Below are positions 9,174 to 19,147 of a DNA stretch of 64,000 bases, piece by piece (positions within the stretch are counted from its first letter, which is position 1; each line of letters opens with the position of its first letter). The notes beneath the pieces are model-generated. The model saw only the letters and a list, made by a program, of their open reading frames with translations. It was not told the DNA's origin and made no database searches. Source of the stretch: Pseudomonadota bacterium (GTDB lineage Bacteria > Myxococcota_A > UBA796 > GCA-2862545); assembly GCA_947505245.1 (NCBI GenBank), contig CANNIZ010000002.1, positions 62,001-126,000 on the forward strand. The letters are read 5' to 3'. Both the position numbers and the translations under genes were made by a program.

Positions 9174-10967
9174 CTAGACCTGGCTGGCATACGCCGACAC
9201 CAACTGCCGCGCCCAATCGCGGCTAGACGTGGAATTCGATTGAACCGTGCCTTCATCGCTGAGCCACCGCCCCATTGGAATCCCAAAGCCGGTCTTCTGC
9301 CGCTGAAGCACCTCCCGAGGAAGCACTTTGGCAGCCGACCCCGCCAGCAGAGCCTTACCAGGGAAATCCACCAGACTCGACAGCAGCGGCTCGAGGTCCC
9401 GTAGGAGCCACGCGTCCACAAGTGGGGTGCGCAGCTCCACGCTGTGGTCCATGCTGGCCCAATCGCTGTCTCGCAGGAGCTGGTTGCGCAGGTACGTCGT
9501 TGATTCGATCTGCCCGAGCGCCAGGCGGAGGTCTTCCGGCAAGTGTCCACTCATCTCACCTACCCATGCTTCCGCGTCGAACTGCCGGAGCGCCTCGTCC
9601 GCCAGATCGTCGCCCATCAGGGCAGGCAGGTCTTCGGGCGAGAACAGGCCTCTTCGAAGCCACCAGGCGCCGCCAATGGACCGCGACCAGTCTGCGACGT
9701 GGCGCCAGCGATGGTTGTTGGTTCGCCGTGACTGGAAGCCCGCGAACGCCCCGGCGAGCGCCATGGCGCCGGGCAGGCGCGAAAGCTTGCGCCACGTCGA
9801 CACGAGTCGCGGCAGCTCGTCGAAGCTCGGATATCCCTGAAACAGCTCATCACCACCGACGCCCGAAACAACGACCTTCAGCCCGAGCTCTGCGACCGCT
9901 TTGCTGGCGTACCAGGTGTTGACACCGTCGATCGACGGTTGATCCATCGCTCGAAGGATTCGAGGAAGGTCCGCGTGAAACTCGCTACGACTGACCACGC
10001 GTACATGGTGCCGAATGCCATAGTGCGCCGCGATCTTTGCGGCGACTGACGCTTCATCTTCGGGTCGGCCGGCAAACTCTTGGAAGGCGAGCGTCACCCC
10101 TTGGAGGTTCCTCGCACCGGCGTCCACCATCAAGCCCGCCAGGGTACCCGAGTCGATGCCCCCAGACAGGAACACGCCAACCGGTACGTCCGACACCAGG
10201 TGAGCGGCCACGGAGCGCCGCACCGCCGACGAGACCCGTTCACGCACCTCGGCCGCGGGCAAGTGCTCGGAAGGCGCGTCCCGCCAGCTCGCGGAGATGT
10301 CCCACCAACGCGAAGGGCTCCCGGCGCGGCCACCTTCGATCCAGAAGCTGTGTCCCGCCTGGAGGGCGCGGATGTCGCGGAACCAGGTCAGGGGTTCAGG
10401 CACGCTACCGAGGAGCCAAAAACTCGCCTGCGCCCTGGCGTCCGACTCACGCGAAACCCGCCCCGTAGCCAGCAGGGCCTTCACCTGCGAGGCCATCAGC
10501 AGTCCATGGGCCGTCTGCGCGTAGTAGAGCGGCTTGATCCCATAGGGGTCTCGCGCTGCGAAACCGCGTTTGGCCACGCGATCCCAGATGACAAACGCAA
10601 ACATGCCACGCAGCATCGGCAACATGGCCTCGCCATGAGCCTCAAACAGGCAGAGGAGGACCTCGGTGTCCGACGTCGTGCGGAAGGAGACTCCGCGCGC
10701 CTGAAGCGTCGCGCGAAGCTCCCGAAAGTTGTAAATTTCGCCATTGAAGGCGATGGTTAGCCTGCCCGAAGTGGAGACCATCGGTTGATGGGACCGTTGA
10801 TCCAGGTCCAGAATTGCGAGCCTTCGATGCCCCAACAGTGCATCGTCTTCCTGCCAGAGCCCCTCGCCGTCCGGGCCACGCGAGACCATACACGAGAGCG
10901 CCGCCGAGAGGTCTTCGAATTGGAACGAACCCGGAACGGTTGGAAAAATCGAAACAAAACCGCACAT
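9174..10967 (-). CDS. asnB: Asparagine synthase (glutamine-hydrolysing)-like amidotransferase
   Basis: This 597-residue protein keeps both halves of class B asparagine synthases. There is an Ntn glutaminase domain with catalytic Cys2 (MCGFVSIF), the SRGPDGEG strand and FNGEIYN near 74-80. A synthase domain carries the ATP-pyrophosphatase loop SGGIDS at 268-273 and SGVGGDELFQGYP. The true enzyme makes asparagine from aspartate. In polysaccharide clusters such proteins often amidate uronic acids of the glycan, as proposed for WbpS, and the neighbours favour that here. The start ATG lies two bases after the stop of the upstream GT4 gene, so the two are one transcript. Confidence 0.88.
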   Translation of the reverse strand: MCGFVSIFPTVPGSFQFEDLSAALSCMVSRGPDGEGLWQEDDALLGHRRLAILDLDQRSHQPMVSTSGRLTIAFNGEIYNFRELRATLQARGVSFRTTSDTEVLLCLFEAHGEAMLPMLRGMFAFVIWDRVAKRGFAARDPYGIKPLYYAQTAHGLLMASQVKALLATGRVSRESDARAQASFWLLGSVPEPLTWFRDIRALQAGHSFWIEGGRAGSPSRWWDISASWRDAPSEHLPAAEVRERVSSAVRRSVAAHLVSDVPVGVFLSGGIDSGTLAGLMVDAGARNLQGVTLAFQEFAGRPEDEASVAAKIAAHYGIRHHVRVVSRSEFHADLPRILRAMDQPSIDGVNTWYASKAVAELGLKVVVSGVGGDELFQGYPSFDELPRLVSTWRKLSRLPGAMALAGAFAGFQSRRTNNHRWRHVADWSRSIGGAWWLRRGLFSPEDLPALMGDDLADEALRQFDAEAWVGEMSGHLPEDLRLALGQIESTTYLRNQLLRDSDWASMDHSVELRTPLVDAWLLRDLEPLLSSLVDFPGKALLAGSAAKVLPREVLQRQKTGFGIPMGRWLSDEGTVQSNSTSSRDWARQLVSAYASQV

Positions 10968-10969
10968 GA

Positions 10970-12085
10970 CTAGTTTTGTCCTCGGTTCCAGGGAGGGGCA
11001 GGACGAGGGGCCTCGCCATTCCGGTGGTTGAGGATCTCAATCAGGTAGCGAGCACCCGCGGCGGCGCCGAGGACGGACGCCCAAGACGCGAGACGCCCTC
11101 TGTCTCCGCTCGTCACGGTGCCGCCGGCGATCTGAGACGCGAGCAGCGCAGCCAGTTGGGCGCGGTCGTGTAGCCTGAACACCCCACCTTTCCCGCTCGC
11201 GGCGACGATCCCCGCGGCCCCACACGCATCACTGCAGACGGCCGGCGTCCCGACCAACAAGGCCTCCGAGACAACGGCCCCCCACCCATCGTGTAGGCTA
11301 GGTAGAACCAGACAATCGGCCTGGGCCATGATCTCCGGAATTTCGGGCAAGTTCCTGCGACCCATCCATTTGACCTTCTCGGGTAACGTGCGCCCAGCGA
11401 GACGGCGAAGGTGATCCTCTTCAGGGCCCGACCCGACCACCCATAGCTCAAAATCACGTCGGGGCTGCATTGCGAGCGCTTGGATCAGGCCATCCAAATG
11501 CTTTCGCTGGATCAGCTGGCCAACGAACAGGAAGCGGAAAACAGACGCCACAACCGTGTGATTTTTCACTTCGGCAGTCAGGTCCGGAAGAAAATACGCA
11601 AACGGGAATACGTTTGCGGCGTCAAACCCCCTCTCGATCACCCACTGCGGCGTACGGTGCCCCATCGCCAGCAGCCCGCTGACGCATGGAGCCATGGCCG
11701 CCAACTGGCGGCGGTAAACCTCGCGCTTCACGATGCCAAGGAGGCCGCTGTCATCGACAGTCTCCATGACAATCCATTGGTGCAACCCCCGGCGCGCCAG
11801 GTCGCGTTGCGCGACCGAGATCCTGCCATTTGAACGAATGCCTTGACACAGGTGCTCGGTGTTCGGCGAGGCCGCGTCGATCAACGCACGGATGGCGTTC
11901 CGATTTGGGAGCAGGACGAGGCGAACGCCGGGCATTCGCGGCGTAATCCACCCTTGGCGTGCCCGCTCCGCTGAGAGCTCCTCCTCCGCCGCGAACGTGA
12001 CCCGGCAACCCAACGCCACCAGCGCGGACGCGAGGCCAGCCATGTGCGGGCTCACGATCCGCTGCCAGAACCAGATCTCACGCAT
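10970..12085 (-). CDS. Family 4 glycosyltransferase
   Basis: This 371-residue GT-B enzyme has an N-terminal half beginning EIWFWQRIVSPHMAGLASAL and a C-terminal donor-binding domain. The latter shows FLFVGQLIQRKHLDGL at about 185-200, GSGPEEDHLRRL near 219-229, and LVLPSLHDGWGAVVSEAL at 259-276, the GT4 E-x7-E region with the first acidic residue replaced by D. It lies first in its minus-strand block, with 195 bases of divergent promoter space before capE. It presumably transfers one repeat-unit sugar; donor and acceptor are unknown. Confidence 0.86.
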   Translation of the reverse strand: MREIWFWQRIVSPHMAGLASALVALGCRVTFAAEEELSAERARQGWITPRMPGVRLVLLPNRNAIRALIDAASPNTEHLCQGIRSNGRISVAQRDLARRGLHQWIVMETVDDSGLLGIVKREVYRRQLAAMAPCVSGLLAMGHRTPQWVIERGFDAANVFPFAYFLPDLTAEVKNHTVVASVFRFLFVGQLIQRKHLDGLIQALAMQPRRDFELWVVGSGPEEDHLRRLAGRTLPEKVKWMGRRNLPEIPEIMAQADCLVLPSLHDGWGAVVSEALLVGTPAVCSDACGAAGIVAASGKGGVFRLHDRAQLAALLASQIAGGTVTSGDRGRLASWASVLGAAAGARYLIEILNHRNGEAPRPAPPWNRGQN

Positions 12086-12310
12086 GAGCGCGGGCCCCCG
12101 GGAGAACGGACTCGCTACCTCGTAATCTTCCGGCCAAGCCCGTCCCCCACCCCACCATGATCACCCATCGGCCACGTGTGAGCAAGGGTGCTCCCGTTCG
12201 ACGAGCGACCGATCCCGACGGCGTGGTACGGACTCCCGGTGGCGTGTTAGGGTGCGAGCGGACTGAAGGTTGGTCGGCCGTTGACGTGCGGTCGGGGTTC
12301 AGGAGTCATG
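12086..12310. promoter_or_regulatory. Divergent promoter region between GT4 and capE
   Basis: The 225-bp space between the minus-strand GT4 gene and capE carries a plus-strand TAGGGT at 12248-12253, which fits a loose TAnnnT -10 element. It would give a leader of about 50 bases before capE. No good -35 is visible. AGGAG at 12301-12305 serves as the capE ribosome-binding site. Confidence 0.3.
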
Positions 12311-13333
12311 ATGCTTGACGGGAAGACGGTCCTCATCACAGGCGGAACCGGCACGTTCGGCAACGCCGCCGCGAAGCGGCTCCTGGGAACGGGAATCAAG
12401 GAACTTCGCGTCTTCAGCCGCGATGAGAAGAAGCAGGAGGACATGCGCCTCTCCTACCGCTCGTCCGTCATGAAATTCTACATCGGCGATGTGCGCGACC
12501 CGGGCAGCGTGCTCGACGCGATGTCGGGCGTGGACTTCGTGTTCAATGCGGCCGCGCTGAAGCAGGTTCCTTCGTGTGAGTTCTACCCGCTGGAGGCGCT
12601 GCGAACGAACGCGCTCGGCACCGAGAACGTGCTCAACGCGGCCCTCGCCAGCGGCGTGAAGAAGGTCGTCGTGCTAAGCACAGACAAGGCCGTCTACCCG
12701 ATCAACGCGATGGGCATCTCCAAGGCGATGATGGAGAAGCTCACCATCGCGAAGTCGCGCGTGGCCGCCGATCGCGGCGCGGTGTTGTGCGTCACCCGCT
12801 ACGGCAACGTGATGGGGTCGCGGGGCTCGGTCATCCCGTTGTTCATCAAACAGATCAAGTCCGGCGTGCCGCTCACCGTCACCGACCCGAACATGACCCG
12901 CTTCATGATGTCGATCGAGGACGCGATCGAGCTGGTCCTGTATGCCTTCGAGCGCGGCAGCCCCGGAGACACGTTCGTGCAGAAGGCCCCAGCGGCCACG
13001 ATCGCGACCCTGATCGAGGCCCTGAAGCGCATATTTCAGGCGAACAACCCGGTCCAAATCATCGGCACCCGGCACGGCGAGAAGCTGTACGAGAGCCTGC
13101 TGACCCGCGAGGAGATGGCCCGCGCCGAGGACCTCGGCGGGTACTACCGGGTGTCCTCCGACAGTCGCGACCTCGACTATGGCAAGTACTTCGCGGAGGG
13201 AGTCGTCGTGCGCGGGGACGTGGACGACTACCATTCCCACAACACCCGGAGCCTCAACGTGGACGAACTTGCAGACCTCCTCCTGGGCCTCGACTTCGTT
13301 CAGCAGGCGCTGTCCAACGGGCCGACGCGATGA
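12311..13333 (+). CDS. capE: UDP-GlcNAc 4,6-dehydratase/5-epimerase (L-FucNAc pathway)
   Basis: This 340-residue SDR starts UDP-L-FucNAc synthesis by dehydrating UDP-GlcNAc and inverting C5. TGGTGTFG at residues 10-17 binds NADP. STDKA is at 123-127. The usual YxxxK tyrosine is replaced by methionine in NAMGISK (M134, K138), a hallmark of the CapE/FnlA/WbjB subgroup. ATG 12311 is five bases after AGGAG; ATG 12308 is also possible, and an in-frame TTG at 12281 would add ten residues. The stop overlaps the capF ATG (ATGA). The following capF and capG genes, in the S. aureus capEFG and P. aeruginosa wbjBCD order, make the call firm. Confidence 0.94.
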   Translation: MLDGKTVLITGGTGTFGNAAAKRLLGTGIKELRVFSRDEKKQEDMRLSYRSSVMKFYIGDVRDPGSVLDAMSGVDFVFNAAALKQVPSCEFYPLEALRTNALGTENVLNAALASGVKKVVVLSTDKAVYPINAMGISKAMMEKLTIAKSRVAADRGAVLCVTRYGNVMGSRGSVIPLFIKQIKSGVPLTVTDPNMTRFMMSIEDAIELVLYAFERGSPGDTFVQKAPAATIATLIEALKRIFQANNPVQIIGTRHGEKLYESLLTREEMARAEDLGGYYRVSSDSRDLDYGKYFAEGVVVRGDVDDYHSHNTRSLNVDELADLLLGLDFVQQALSNGPTR

Positions 13334-14448
13334 ACGTCCTCGTCACGGGCGCGGCGGGTTTCATCGGAAGCAACCTCGTGGAGGCGCTGCGCGGTCGGCC
13401 GGATACGACGGTCTCCACCTTTGACGTCTCGGACGTGTCGACCGCTCTCGACTCCCACCTCGCAACGGCCGACGCGATCTTCCACCTCGCCGGCGTGAAC
13501 CGTCCGCTGGATCCGGCAGACTTCCAGATCGGGAACGGCGGACTCACGCGCTCGATTTGCGACCGCCTTCGTGAGCTCCGGCGCGCGCCGCTGCTCGTCC
13601 TCTCATCGTCCACGCAGGCGGAGCTCGAAAACCCCTACGGTCGCAGCAAGCTGGACGCCGAAAGCGCTCTCCGCGTCTTCGCCGACGAAGCTGGCGCCCA
13701 GGCGCGTATTTTTCGCCTTCCCAACGTGTTCGGTAAGTGGTGCCGCCCGAACTACAACTCGGTGGTGGCGACCTTCTGCCACAACGTCGCCCGCGACCTT
13801 CCCATCAGCGTCTCTGACCCCTCGCGCGTGCTCGACCTGGTCTACATCGATGACGTCGTCGCGGCCTTCGTTGCCGCGCTGGACGAGGCGCCGCGGGTGG
13901 GTTGTGAAGAGCGGTTCGTCGCGCCCGTCCATCAGGTGAGCCTCGGCGCGCTCGCCGCGCAGCTGAACGCATTTCGCGCCATGCGCGTCGATCTCCAACT
14001 CCCCGATCTCCAGGGCAGCTTCGCGCGCTGCCTGTACGCCACGTACCTGTCCTACCTGCCGAAGGAAGAATTCGCGTACCCGCTGGCAATCCGGACGGAT
14101 CCACGCGGGTCGCTCGCGGAGTTCATCAAGTCGCCCCACCTCGGTCAGATCTTCGTCTCCCGCACGCACCCCGGCATCACGCGAGGCAACCACTTCCACC
14201 ATACGAAAGTGGAGAAGTTCCTGGTGCTCGAGGGGGAGGCCGTCATCCGCTTTCGGGACATTCGCGGGACCGACGTCCTGACGTATCGCGTCGAGGGAAC
14301 CGCGTTCAAGGTGGTGGATATTCCGCCTGGCTACACTCACTCGATCGAGAACGTCGGCGCCGGCGAGCTGGTAACGCTCTTCTGGGCGAGCGAAGGCTTC
14401 AATCCAGCCAAGCCAGATACGCGCGCCGATGCGGTGCTCCGTGGGTAG
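13330..14448 (+). CDS. capF: Bifunctional SDR-cupin enzyme of UDP-L-FucNAc synthesis
   Basis: This 372-residue CapF/FnlB/WbjC-type protein has an N-terminal SDR (residues 1 to about 245) with [10 protein letters not shown] and the catalytic YGRSK (Y103, K107). A C-terminal cupin follows, with metal ligands visible as H288, H290, E295 and H337 ([12 protein letters not shown] and GYTHSIEN). In the known pathway the cupin epimerises C3 and the SDR reduces C4 to give UDP-N-acetyl-L-talosamine (pneumosamine form). It overlaps capE by four bases. All ligands and catalytic residues are present, so it should be active. The first substrate comes from CapE and the product goes to CapG. Confidence 0.94.
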   Translation: MNVLVTGAAGFIGSNLVEALRGRPDTTVSTFDVSDVSTALDSHLATADAIFHLAGVNRPLDPADFQIGNGGLTRSICDRLRELRRAPLLVLSSSTQAELENPYGRSKLDAESALRVFADEAGAQARIFRLPNVFGKWCRPNYNSVVATFCHNVARDLPISVSDPSRVLDLVYIDDVVAAFVAALDEAPRVGCEERFVAPVHQVSLGALAAQLNAFRAMRVDLQLPDLQGSFARCLYATYLSYLPKEEFAYPLAIRTDPRGSLAEFIKSPHLGQIFVSRTHPGITRGNHFHHTKVEKFLVLEGEAVIRFRDIRGTDVLTYRVEGTAFKVVDIPPGYTHSIENVGAGELVTLFWASEGFNPAKPDTRADAVLRG

Positions 14449-15568
14449 GCTCAAGGTGATGACGGTCGTGGGCACGCGGCCGGAGCTCATCCGCCTCTCG
14501 CGCGTCTTCGCCGCGCTCGATCGCCACACCCAACACGTCCTCGTCCACACCGGCCAGAACTACGACTATGAGTTGAACGGCGTGTTCTTCGACGAGCTGG
14601 GCATCCGCAAGCCCGATCGGTTCCTGGAGGCGGCCGCAGGCTCCGCCGCCGAGACCATCGGGAACGTGATCATCCGGACTGATCGCGTGCTCCAGGAGGA
14701 GTCCCCGGACGCGCTCCTCGTGCTCGGAGACACGAACAGCTGCCTCGCAGCCATCGCCGCGAAGCGAAGAAAGGTCCCTGTCTTTCACATGGAGGCTGGG
14801 AACCGCTGCTTCGACCAGCGCGTCCCCGAGGAGATCAACCGGCGCATCATCGATCACATCAGCGACATCAACATGCCCTACAGCACCATCGCGCGCGAGT
14901 ATCTGCTCCGCGAGGGCCTGCCGCCTGACCGAATCGTCAAGACCGGTAGCCCGATGCGGGAGGTTTTGACGCACTATGCGGACAAGATCGACGCGTCGCC
15001 CGTGCTGCAGACGATGGGCCTGGCCCTCGACGGCTACTTCGTCGTGAGCATTCATCGCGAGGAGAACGTCGATCCGCCAGAACAATTTTCGCGCGTCGTC
15101 GAGCTGCTACGGGCGCTGCCAGAGAAGTACGGCAAGCGGGTCATCGTCTCGACGCACCCTCGCACCCGGAAGCGGCTCGAAGCCGAGAAGATCGAGCTGC
15201 CTCAAGCCGTCGAACTCTCCAAGCCGCTCGGATTTTGTGACTACGTGAAGCTTCAGAAGCACGCCTTTGCCGTGCTCTCGGACAGCGGCACGATCACCGA
15301 GGAGTCGTCGATCCTCAACTTCCCCGCCCTGAACCTCCGTGAAGCCCACGAGCGTCCAGAGGGCATGGAAGAGGGCGCGGTGATCCTGGCGGGCCTTGAC
15401 CTCGGCTCCGTGGAGCGAGGCCTGGCTGTGCTCGCGACGCAACCGCGCGGTGAAGAACGCTCCCCTCGCGCGGTGGACGACTATGGTGCGACCAACGTGT
15501 CCGAGAAGGTGGTCCGGATCATCTTGAGCTACACCGACTATGTGAACCGCACCGTCTGGCACAAATAG
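14441..15568 (+). CDS. capG: UDP-L-FucNAc-forming C2 epimerase
   Basis: This non-hydrolysing UDP-GlcNAc 2-epimerase family member (375 residues) matches CapG/FnlC/WbjD and yields UDP-N-acetyl-L-fucosamine. It begins [18 protein letters not shown] and contains [32 protein letters not shown] and [13 protein letters not shown], all typical of the family. I prefer GTG 14441, which gives [11 protein letters not shown] and overlaps the capF stop; ATG 14429 is an alternative four residues longer, and neither has a strong ribosome-binding site. The next reading frame is a broken FucNAc transferase. Confidence 0.93.
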   Translation: MGRLKVMTVVGTRPELIRLSRVFAALDRHTQHVLVHTGQNYDYELNGVFFDELGIRKPDRFLEAAAGSAAETIGNVIIRTDRVLQEESPDALLVLGDTNSCLAAIAAKRRKVPVFHMEAGNRCFDQRVPEEINRRIIDHISDINMPYSTIAREYLLREGLPPDRIVKTGSPMREVLTHYADKIDASPVLQTMGLALDGYFVVSIHREENVDPPEQFSRVVELLRALPEKYGKRVIVSTHPRTRKRLEAEKIELPQAVELSKPLGFCDYVKLQKHAFAVLSDSGTITEESSILNFPALNLREAHERPEGMEEGAVILAGLDLGSVERGLAVLATQPRGEERSPRAVDDYGATNVSEKVVRIILSYTDYVNRTVWHK

Positions 15569-15577
15569 CCACCCGCC

Positions 15578-16464
15578 ATGCGAATCCTTCTCCTCACCCA
15601 GTGGTTCGATCCAGAGCCGATGTCCTTCAAAGGGCTCGCGTTCGCGCGTGAGCTGGTCAAGCGCGGCCATGAGGTCGAGGTGCTTACCGGGTTCCCGAAC
15701 TACCCAGGTGGAAAGGTCTACCCCGGATATCGCGTCCGACCGTGGCGTCGCGAGGTGATGGACGGCATCCGAATCAACCGGGTCGCCCGCTACCCCAGCC
15801 ACGACGGCTCTGGGGCGCGCCGCGCGCTCAACTACGCGAGCTTCGCCACGACGGCCGCGTCGCTCGGTCCGCTGCTCGTTCGCAAGCCGGACGTCGTGTA
15901 TGTGCACCACCTGGTCACCCTCGCACCCGCTGCCATCGCGACAACGTCGCGCTACGGAGCCTCTTTATCCTCGAACCCCAGGACCTCTGGCCCGATTCGG
16001 TCGCGGACTCGGGCATGTTGAAGAATGCGCGAGCGCTCGGTGCGCTCAACAAATGGTGCGCAATGGCAGACCGGAGGGCGGCCCACCTCACGACGCTGGC
16101 TCCGGACATGCGCGACGAGTTGATACGCCGCGGGGTTCCACCCTCGAACTTCAGCGTGATCTACCACTGGAGCGACGAGGCAAATATGCACCCCGCGGTG
16201 TACGACGCCGACCTGGCCGCGCGACTTGGCCTCAAGGACCGATTTGTCGTTCTGTTTGCAGGGACCATGAGTGTCATGAAAGAGTCGGACGTGGTGCTCG
16301 CCGACGCTGCGCTCTTCGCACAATCGTCAACAGAGGTTCACTTCGTTCTTGGTGAACCACGAGGACCGGATCGTTCGGGCGAACCCAGCAGAAGCCAGGA
16401 GATCCGCATGAACTGTGGAGCTGAGGGCTTCGGCCAGGTGGCGGAAGCCTTGGTCGCCGCATGA
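15578..16464 (+). pseudogene. Broken WbuB-type L-FucNAc glycosyltransferase (frameshift and deletion)
   Basis: The first frame gives MRILLLTQWFDPEP, GFPNYPGGKVYPGY and VYVHHLVTLAPAAIATTSRY, the N-terminal half of GT4 enzymes of the WbuB/FucNAc-transferase type that normally follow capEFG. At about 15958-15962 the homology moves to another frame, giving LFILEPQDLWPDSVADSG, APDMRDELIRRGVPP and FAGTMSVMKESDVVL. One missing base after GGAGC would join the two halves cleanly. After about 16350 the expected C-terminal domain (donor site and E-x7-E) is absent: about 295 codons remain against roughly 400 in the family. The tail overlaps the next GT4 gene by ATGA. A sequencing slip could explain the frameshift but not the missing domain. 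Confidence 0.8.
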
Positions 16465-17666
16465 AAGTCCTCGTCCTCATCGGGCGCTATCTGCCAGGAT
16501 ACCGAGCCGGCGGCCCTGTGCGGAGCGTCACCAACATGATAGCGGGCATGCCGGACCGCTTCGACTTTTGGGTGTACACGGCGGACCGCGACCTGGGAGA
16601 CGACAAGCCCTATGCGGGCCTCCAACGGGACGCGTGGTCGAAGCGGGATAGAACACACATCCGCTACGTTTCTCCGCGTCAAGACTCGTTGTATGGCCTC
16701 ATTCGGACGGTTCGCGAGTTGCAGCCCGATGTGGTCTACGCAAGCAGTCTGTTCAGCCGCACCACCATCCGCTATTTGATCGCTCGTCGCTGCGGGCTGG
16801 TACCCGACCGACCCTTGATCGTCGCACCGCGGGGCGAGTTGTCGCCTGGCGCGCTGGGCCTGAAGCAACTCCGGAAGTCAACTTTTCTCGCTTCGGCGAG
16901 CGTATCGGGGCTATTCGACGGGATCGTATGGCAGGCGACGGCCGAGCGTGAGCGCAACGAAATCACCGAGACGCTCCAACGATTCCGGCGGCGGGGAGAA
17001 GAAGCGAGCGTGCTTGTCGCACCAAACGTCACCGGAGCTCCCGGCGCGGAGCGTGGACACGGGGCTCTCGATTCGCCGCCTCCGAAGCGAAGTGGTACTG
17101 CCCGTTTCGTCTTCTTGTCCCGAATTTCGCCCATGAAGAACCTCGCTTTTGGAATTCGTCGTCTCGCGACGCTCCGTGGCGAGGTGACCCTCGACCTGTA
17201 CGGCCCCATGGAGAGCCAGTCGTACTGGCGCGAAGTCGAGGCTGCGATTGCGGGTCTCCCCGCAAGCGTAGTGGTGCGTTATTTGGGCGCGCTGCCACCC
17301 GCCGACGTGCCCGGCGTGTTCGCAAGCCACGACTTCTTTCTGTTCCCCACCCTCGGCGAGAACTTCGGGCACGTAATTTTCGAGTCACTTAACAGCGGCT
17401 GTCCAGTAGTGCTCAGCGATATGACCCCTTGGCGCGGACTCGAACTACAGCACGCTGGCTGGGATCTTCCGCTCGGCGATGAGGCGGCATGGGTCAACAC
17501 CCTGCAACGGTGCGTCGACATGGGAGGGGAGGAGCACCTCGAGTGGAGGAAGTGCGCGCGGCGATGCGCGGCCAGCACCAACGCCTCCGAGGATGGAATC
17601 AAACTGATCGTGAACCTTTTCGAGCGGAATTCAGCGCCCACCGACCGGCCCAAGAGTCGCATGTGA
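16461..17666 (+). CDS. Family 4 glycosyltransferase
   Basis: This 401-residue GT-B enzyme begins MKVLVLIGRYLPGYRAGGP, as in WcaI/RfaB-like transferases, with FVFLSRISPMKNL in the C-terminal domain. The donor-site segment FPTLGENFGHVIFESLNSG holds the conserved E-x7-E. The central region APRGELSPGALGLK is also typical. The start ATG overlaps the end of the broken FucNAc transferase, and its stop overlaps the GTG of the following polymerase gene (GTGA), so it is translationally coupled on both sides. It probably adds one sugar of the same repeat unit; which one is not visible. Confidence 0.88.
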   Translation: MKVLVLIGRYLPGYRAGGPVRSVTNMIAGMPDRFDFWVYTADRDLGDDKPYAGLQRDAWSKRDRTHIRYVSPRQDSLYGLIRTVRELQPDVVYASSLFSRTTIRYLIARRCGLVPDRPLIVAPRGELSPGALGLKQLRKSTFLASASVSGLFDGIVWQATAERERNEITETLQRFRRRGEEASVLVAPNVTGAPGAERGHGALDSPPPKRSGTARFVFLSRISPMKNLAFGIRRLATLRGEVTLDLYGPMESQSYWREVEAAIAGLPASVVVRYLGALPPADVPGVFASHDFFLFPTLGENFGHVIFESLNSGCPVVLSDMTPWRGLELQHAGWDLPLGDEAAWVNTLQRCVDMGGEEHLEWRKCARRCAASTNASEDGIKLIVNLFERNSAPTDRPKSRM

Positions 17667-19147
17667 AGAAGGTACCCCCGACGCAGCTCTCGAACCTCGT
17701 GCCGTTACTGGCAATCGCTATGCGATTCGCCAGTGAACCCACGGCAAACCTAAGTTACCTTGTACTCGCGCTGTACTCCCTGTTTGGGCGGAGCCCCGCG
17801 ATCAGGGCCCTGTTTCTGTCGTGGTTCTTCACAATCGCAAATTCCGAGATCGCACCACGCGCCAGCGGGGCCAGCCTGAGCCGGTATGTCGTCATCCTGG
17901 CCGCCGCTGTCTCCATGATGCTGCGCGACGCCACGCGGCGAAGCTCAAAGAGCCTGTCGAGGCAGGATGTTGCGGGATTAAAGTCCATCACCCTCGCGCT
18001 CGGAACGGTGCTGGTCATCCACTCCCTGCTCTTCAGCCCCATCCTCGATGTCTCGCTATTGAAGCTGGGGGCTTGGGTCACCGTGGTGGTGACGCTGCTG
18101 TCCGCGTGGGAGGGATTGGAGGCGCCGGAGCGTGCGGCGATGTCCGATCAACTTAGATCCTGGCTTGCCGCTTTGCTCGTGTTGAGCCTTCCGCTCCTGG
18201 CCGTTCCGAGAATTGGCTACGCGGTGAATGGCCACGGTTTTCAAGGTCTGTTGAATCACTCCCAATCGTTCGGACCCACAGCGGCCCTCGCGGCGGCACT
18301 CCTGGGAGGAGACATCCTGGCAGCGCCGTTACCTCGCTGGCGCGATCTTGCCCTGATTGGACTGTGCATGGTCCTGATGGTCTTGTCGCAAGCTCGTACG
18401 GCAGGCATTGCATGGGCACTCGGAATGTTGGTCCTGGTCACTGCCTCACCAGCCTTTGCAGGGAAATCGTGGCGAACAATGCTGCCTGCGTTGCTGAGTC
18501 CCCGCCTGATGGTGGTCCTCTTCGCAGCCTTCGTGGTCGCAGGCCTGGCGGGCGCCTCATTCACGAACAGTTTGACGGAGTATATTTTTAAGCGCGGCGA
18601 GACGGGAACATTGTTCGATGCGGCTGAGCGCTCGCGAGGCGAGCTCGTCTACCGCATGGTCGACAACATCCAAGAGCAGCCATTGACGGGCATCGGTTTC
18701 GGCATCGGGTCGAGTCCGCAACTCATGATCGTGCAGCGCGACCCCTGGTTCGGCATACCCGTCGGAGCACCGGTAGAAAAGGGCGTCATGCCACTCGCCG
18801 TGCTCGAGGAACTGGGTGTTTTTGGAGCCTTGCCGGTCGTCGCCTGGATATTGATCATATTGAGACGCGGGGCGCGGGCCGGAGCTCCCCAATTTTCTGT
18901 CCTGGTCACCCTGCTCCTGGTGAATTTCGGCGAAAACATGTTCTTTTCGGTCGGGGGTACCGGCCTGTTGCTGATGATTCTGCTGACGAGCGCGGTCACG
19001 GGTACCGGCACTGGTCAGAAATCGTCCCGCAACAACGTACGAGCTGACCGGGGTCAGTCGCTCGACACGGCCTTGCGGCCAGCATTGCCCGCTACTTACA
19101 TTGCCGCAGTAGAGACGCCGCCCGCGGCCCCACGAGGCTCGTCGTGA
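17663..19147 (+). CDS. O-antigen polymerase/ligase-like membrane protein (Wzy family)
   Basis: This 494-residue polytopic protein has about ten to twelve hydrophobic segments (for example YVVILAAAVSMML and LVIHSLLFSPILDVSLL). A large periplasmic loop in the second half contains RGELVYRMVDNIQEQPLTG and GFGIGSSPQ, like the arginine-bearing loop of Wzy/WaaL proteins (PF04932). It would polymerise flipped repeat units at the periplasmic face. GTG 17663 overlaps the GT4 stop by GTGA and places the start just before the first helix; the frame is open to 17489 but that lies inside the GT4 gene. Its last 56 bases overlap the 3' end of a second, minus-strand Wzy-like gene. Confidence 0.72.
   Translation: MKKVPPTQLSNLVPLLAIAMRFASEPTANLSYLVLALYSLFGRSPAIRALFLSWFFTIANSEIAPRASGASLSRYVVILAAAVSMMLRDATRRSSKSLSRQDVAGLKSITLALGTVLVIHSLLFSPILDVSLLKLGAWVTVVVTLLSAWEGLEAPERAAMSDQLRSWLAALLVLSLPLLAVPRIGYAVNGHGFQGLLNHSQSFGPTAALAAALLGGDILAAPLPRWRDLALIGLCMVLMVLSQARTAGIAWALGMLVLVTASPAFAGKSWRTMLPALLSPRLMVVLFAAFVVAGLAGASFTNSLTEYIFKRGETGTLFDAAERSRGELVYRMVDNIQEQPLTGIGFGIGSSPQLMIVQRDPWFGIPVGAPVEKGVMPLAVLEELGVFGALPVVAWILIILRRGARAGAPQFSVLVTLLLVNFGENMFFSVGGTGLLLMILLTSAVTGTGTGQKSSRNNVRADRGQSLDTALRPALPATYIAAVETPPAAPRGSS

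Noticed and set aside
15578-16464. Two separate short genes instead of one broken transferase
   Set aside because: The halves continue the same GT4 homology across a one-base shift, and the second half has no own start or ribosome-binding site at the junction.
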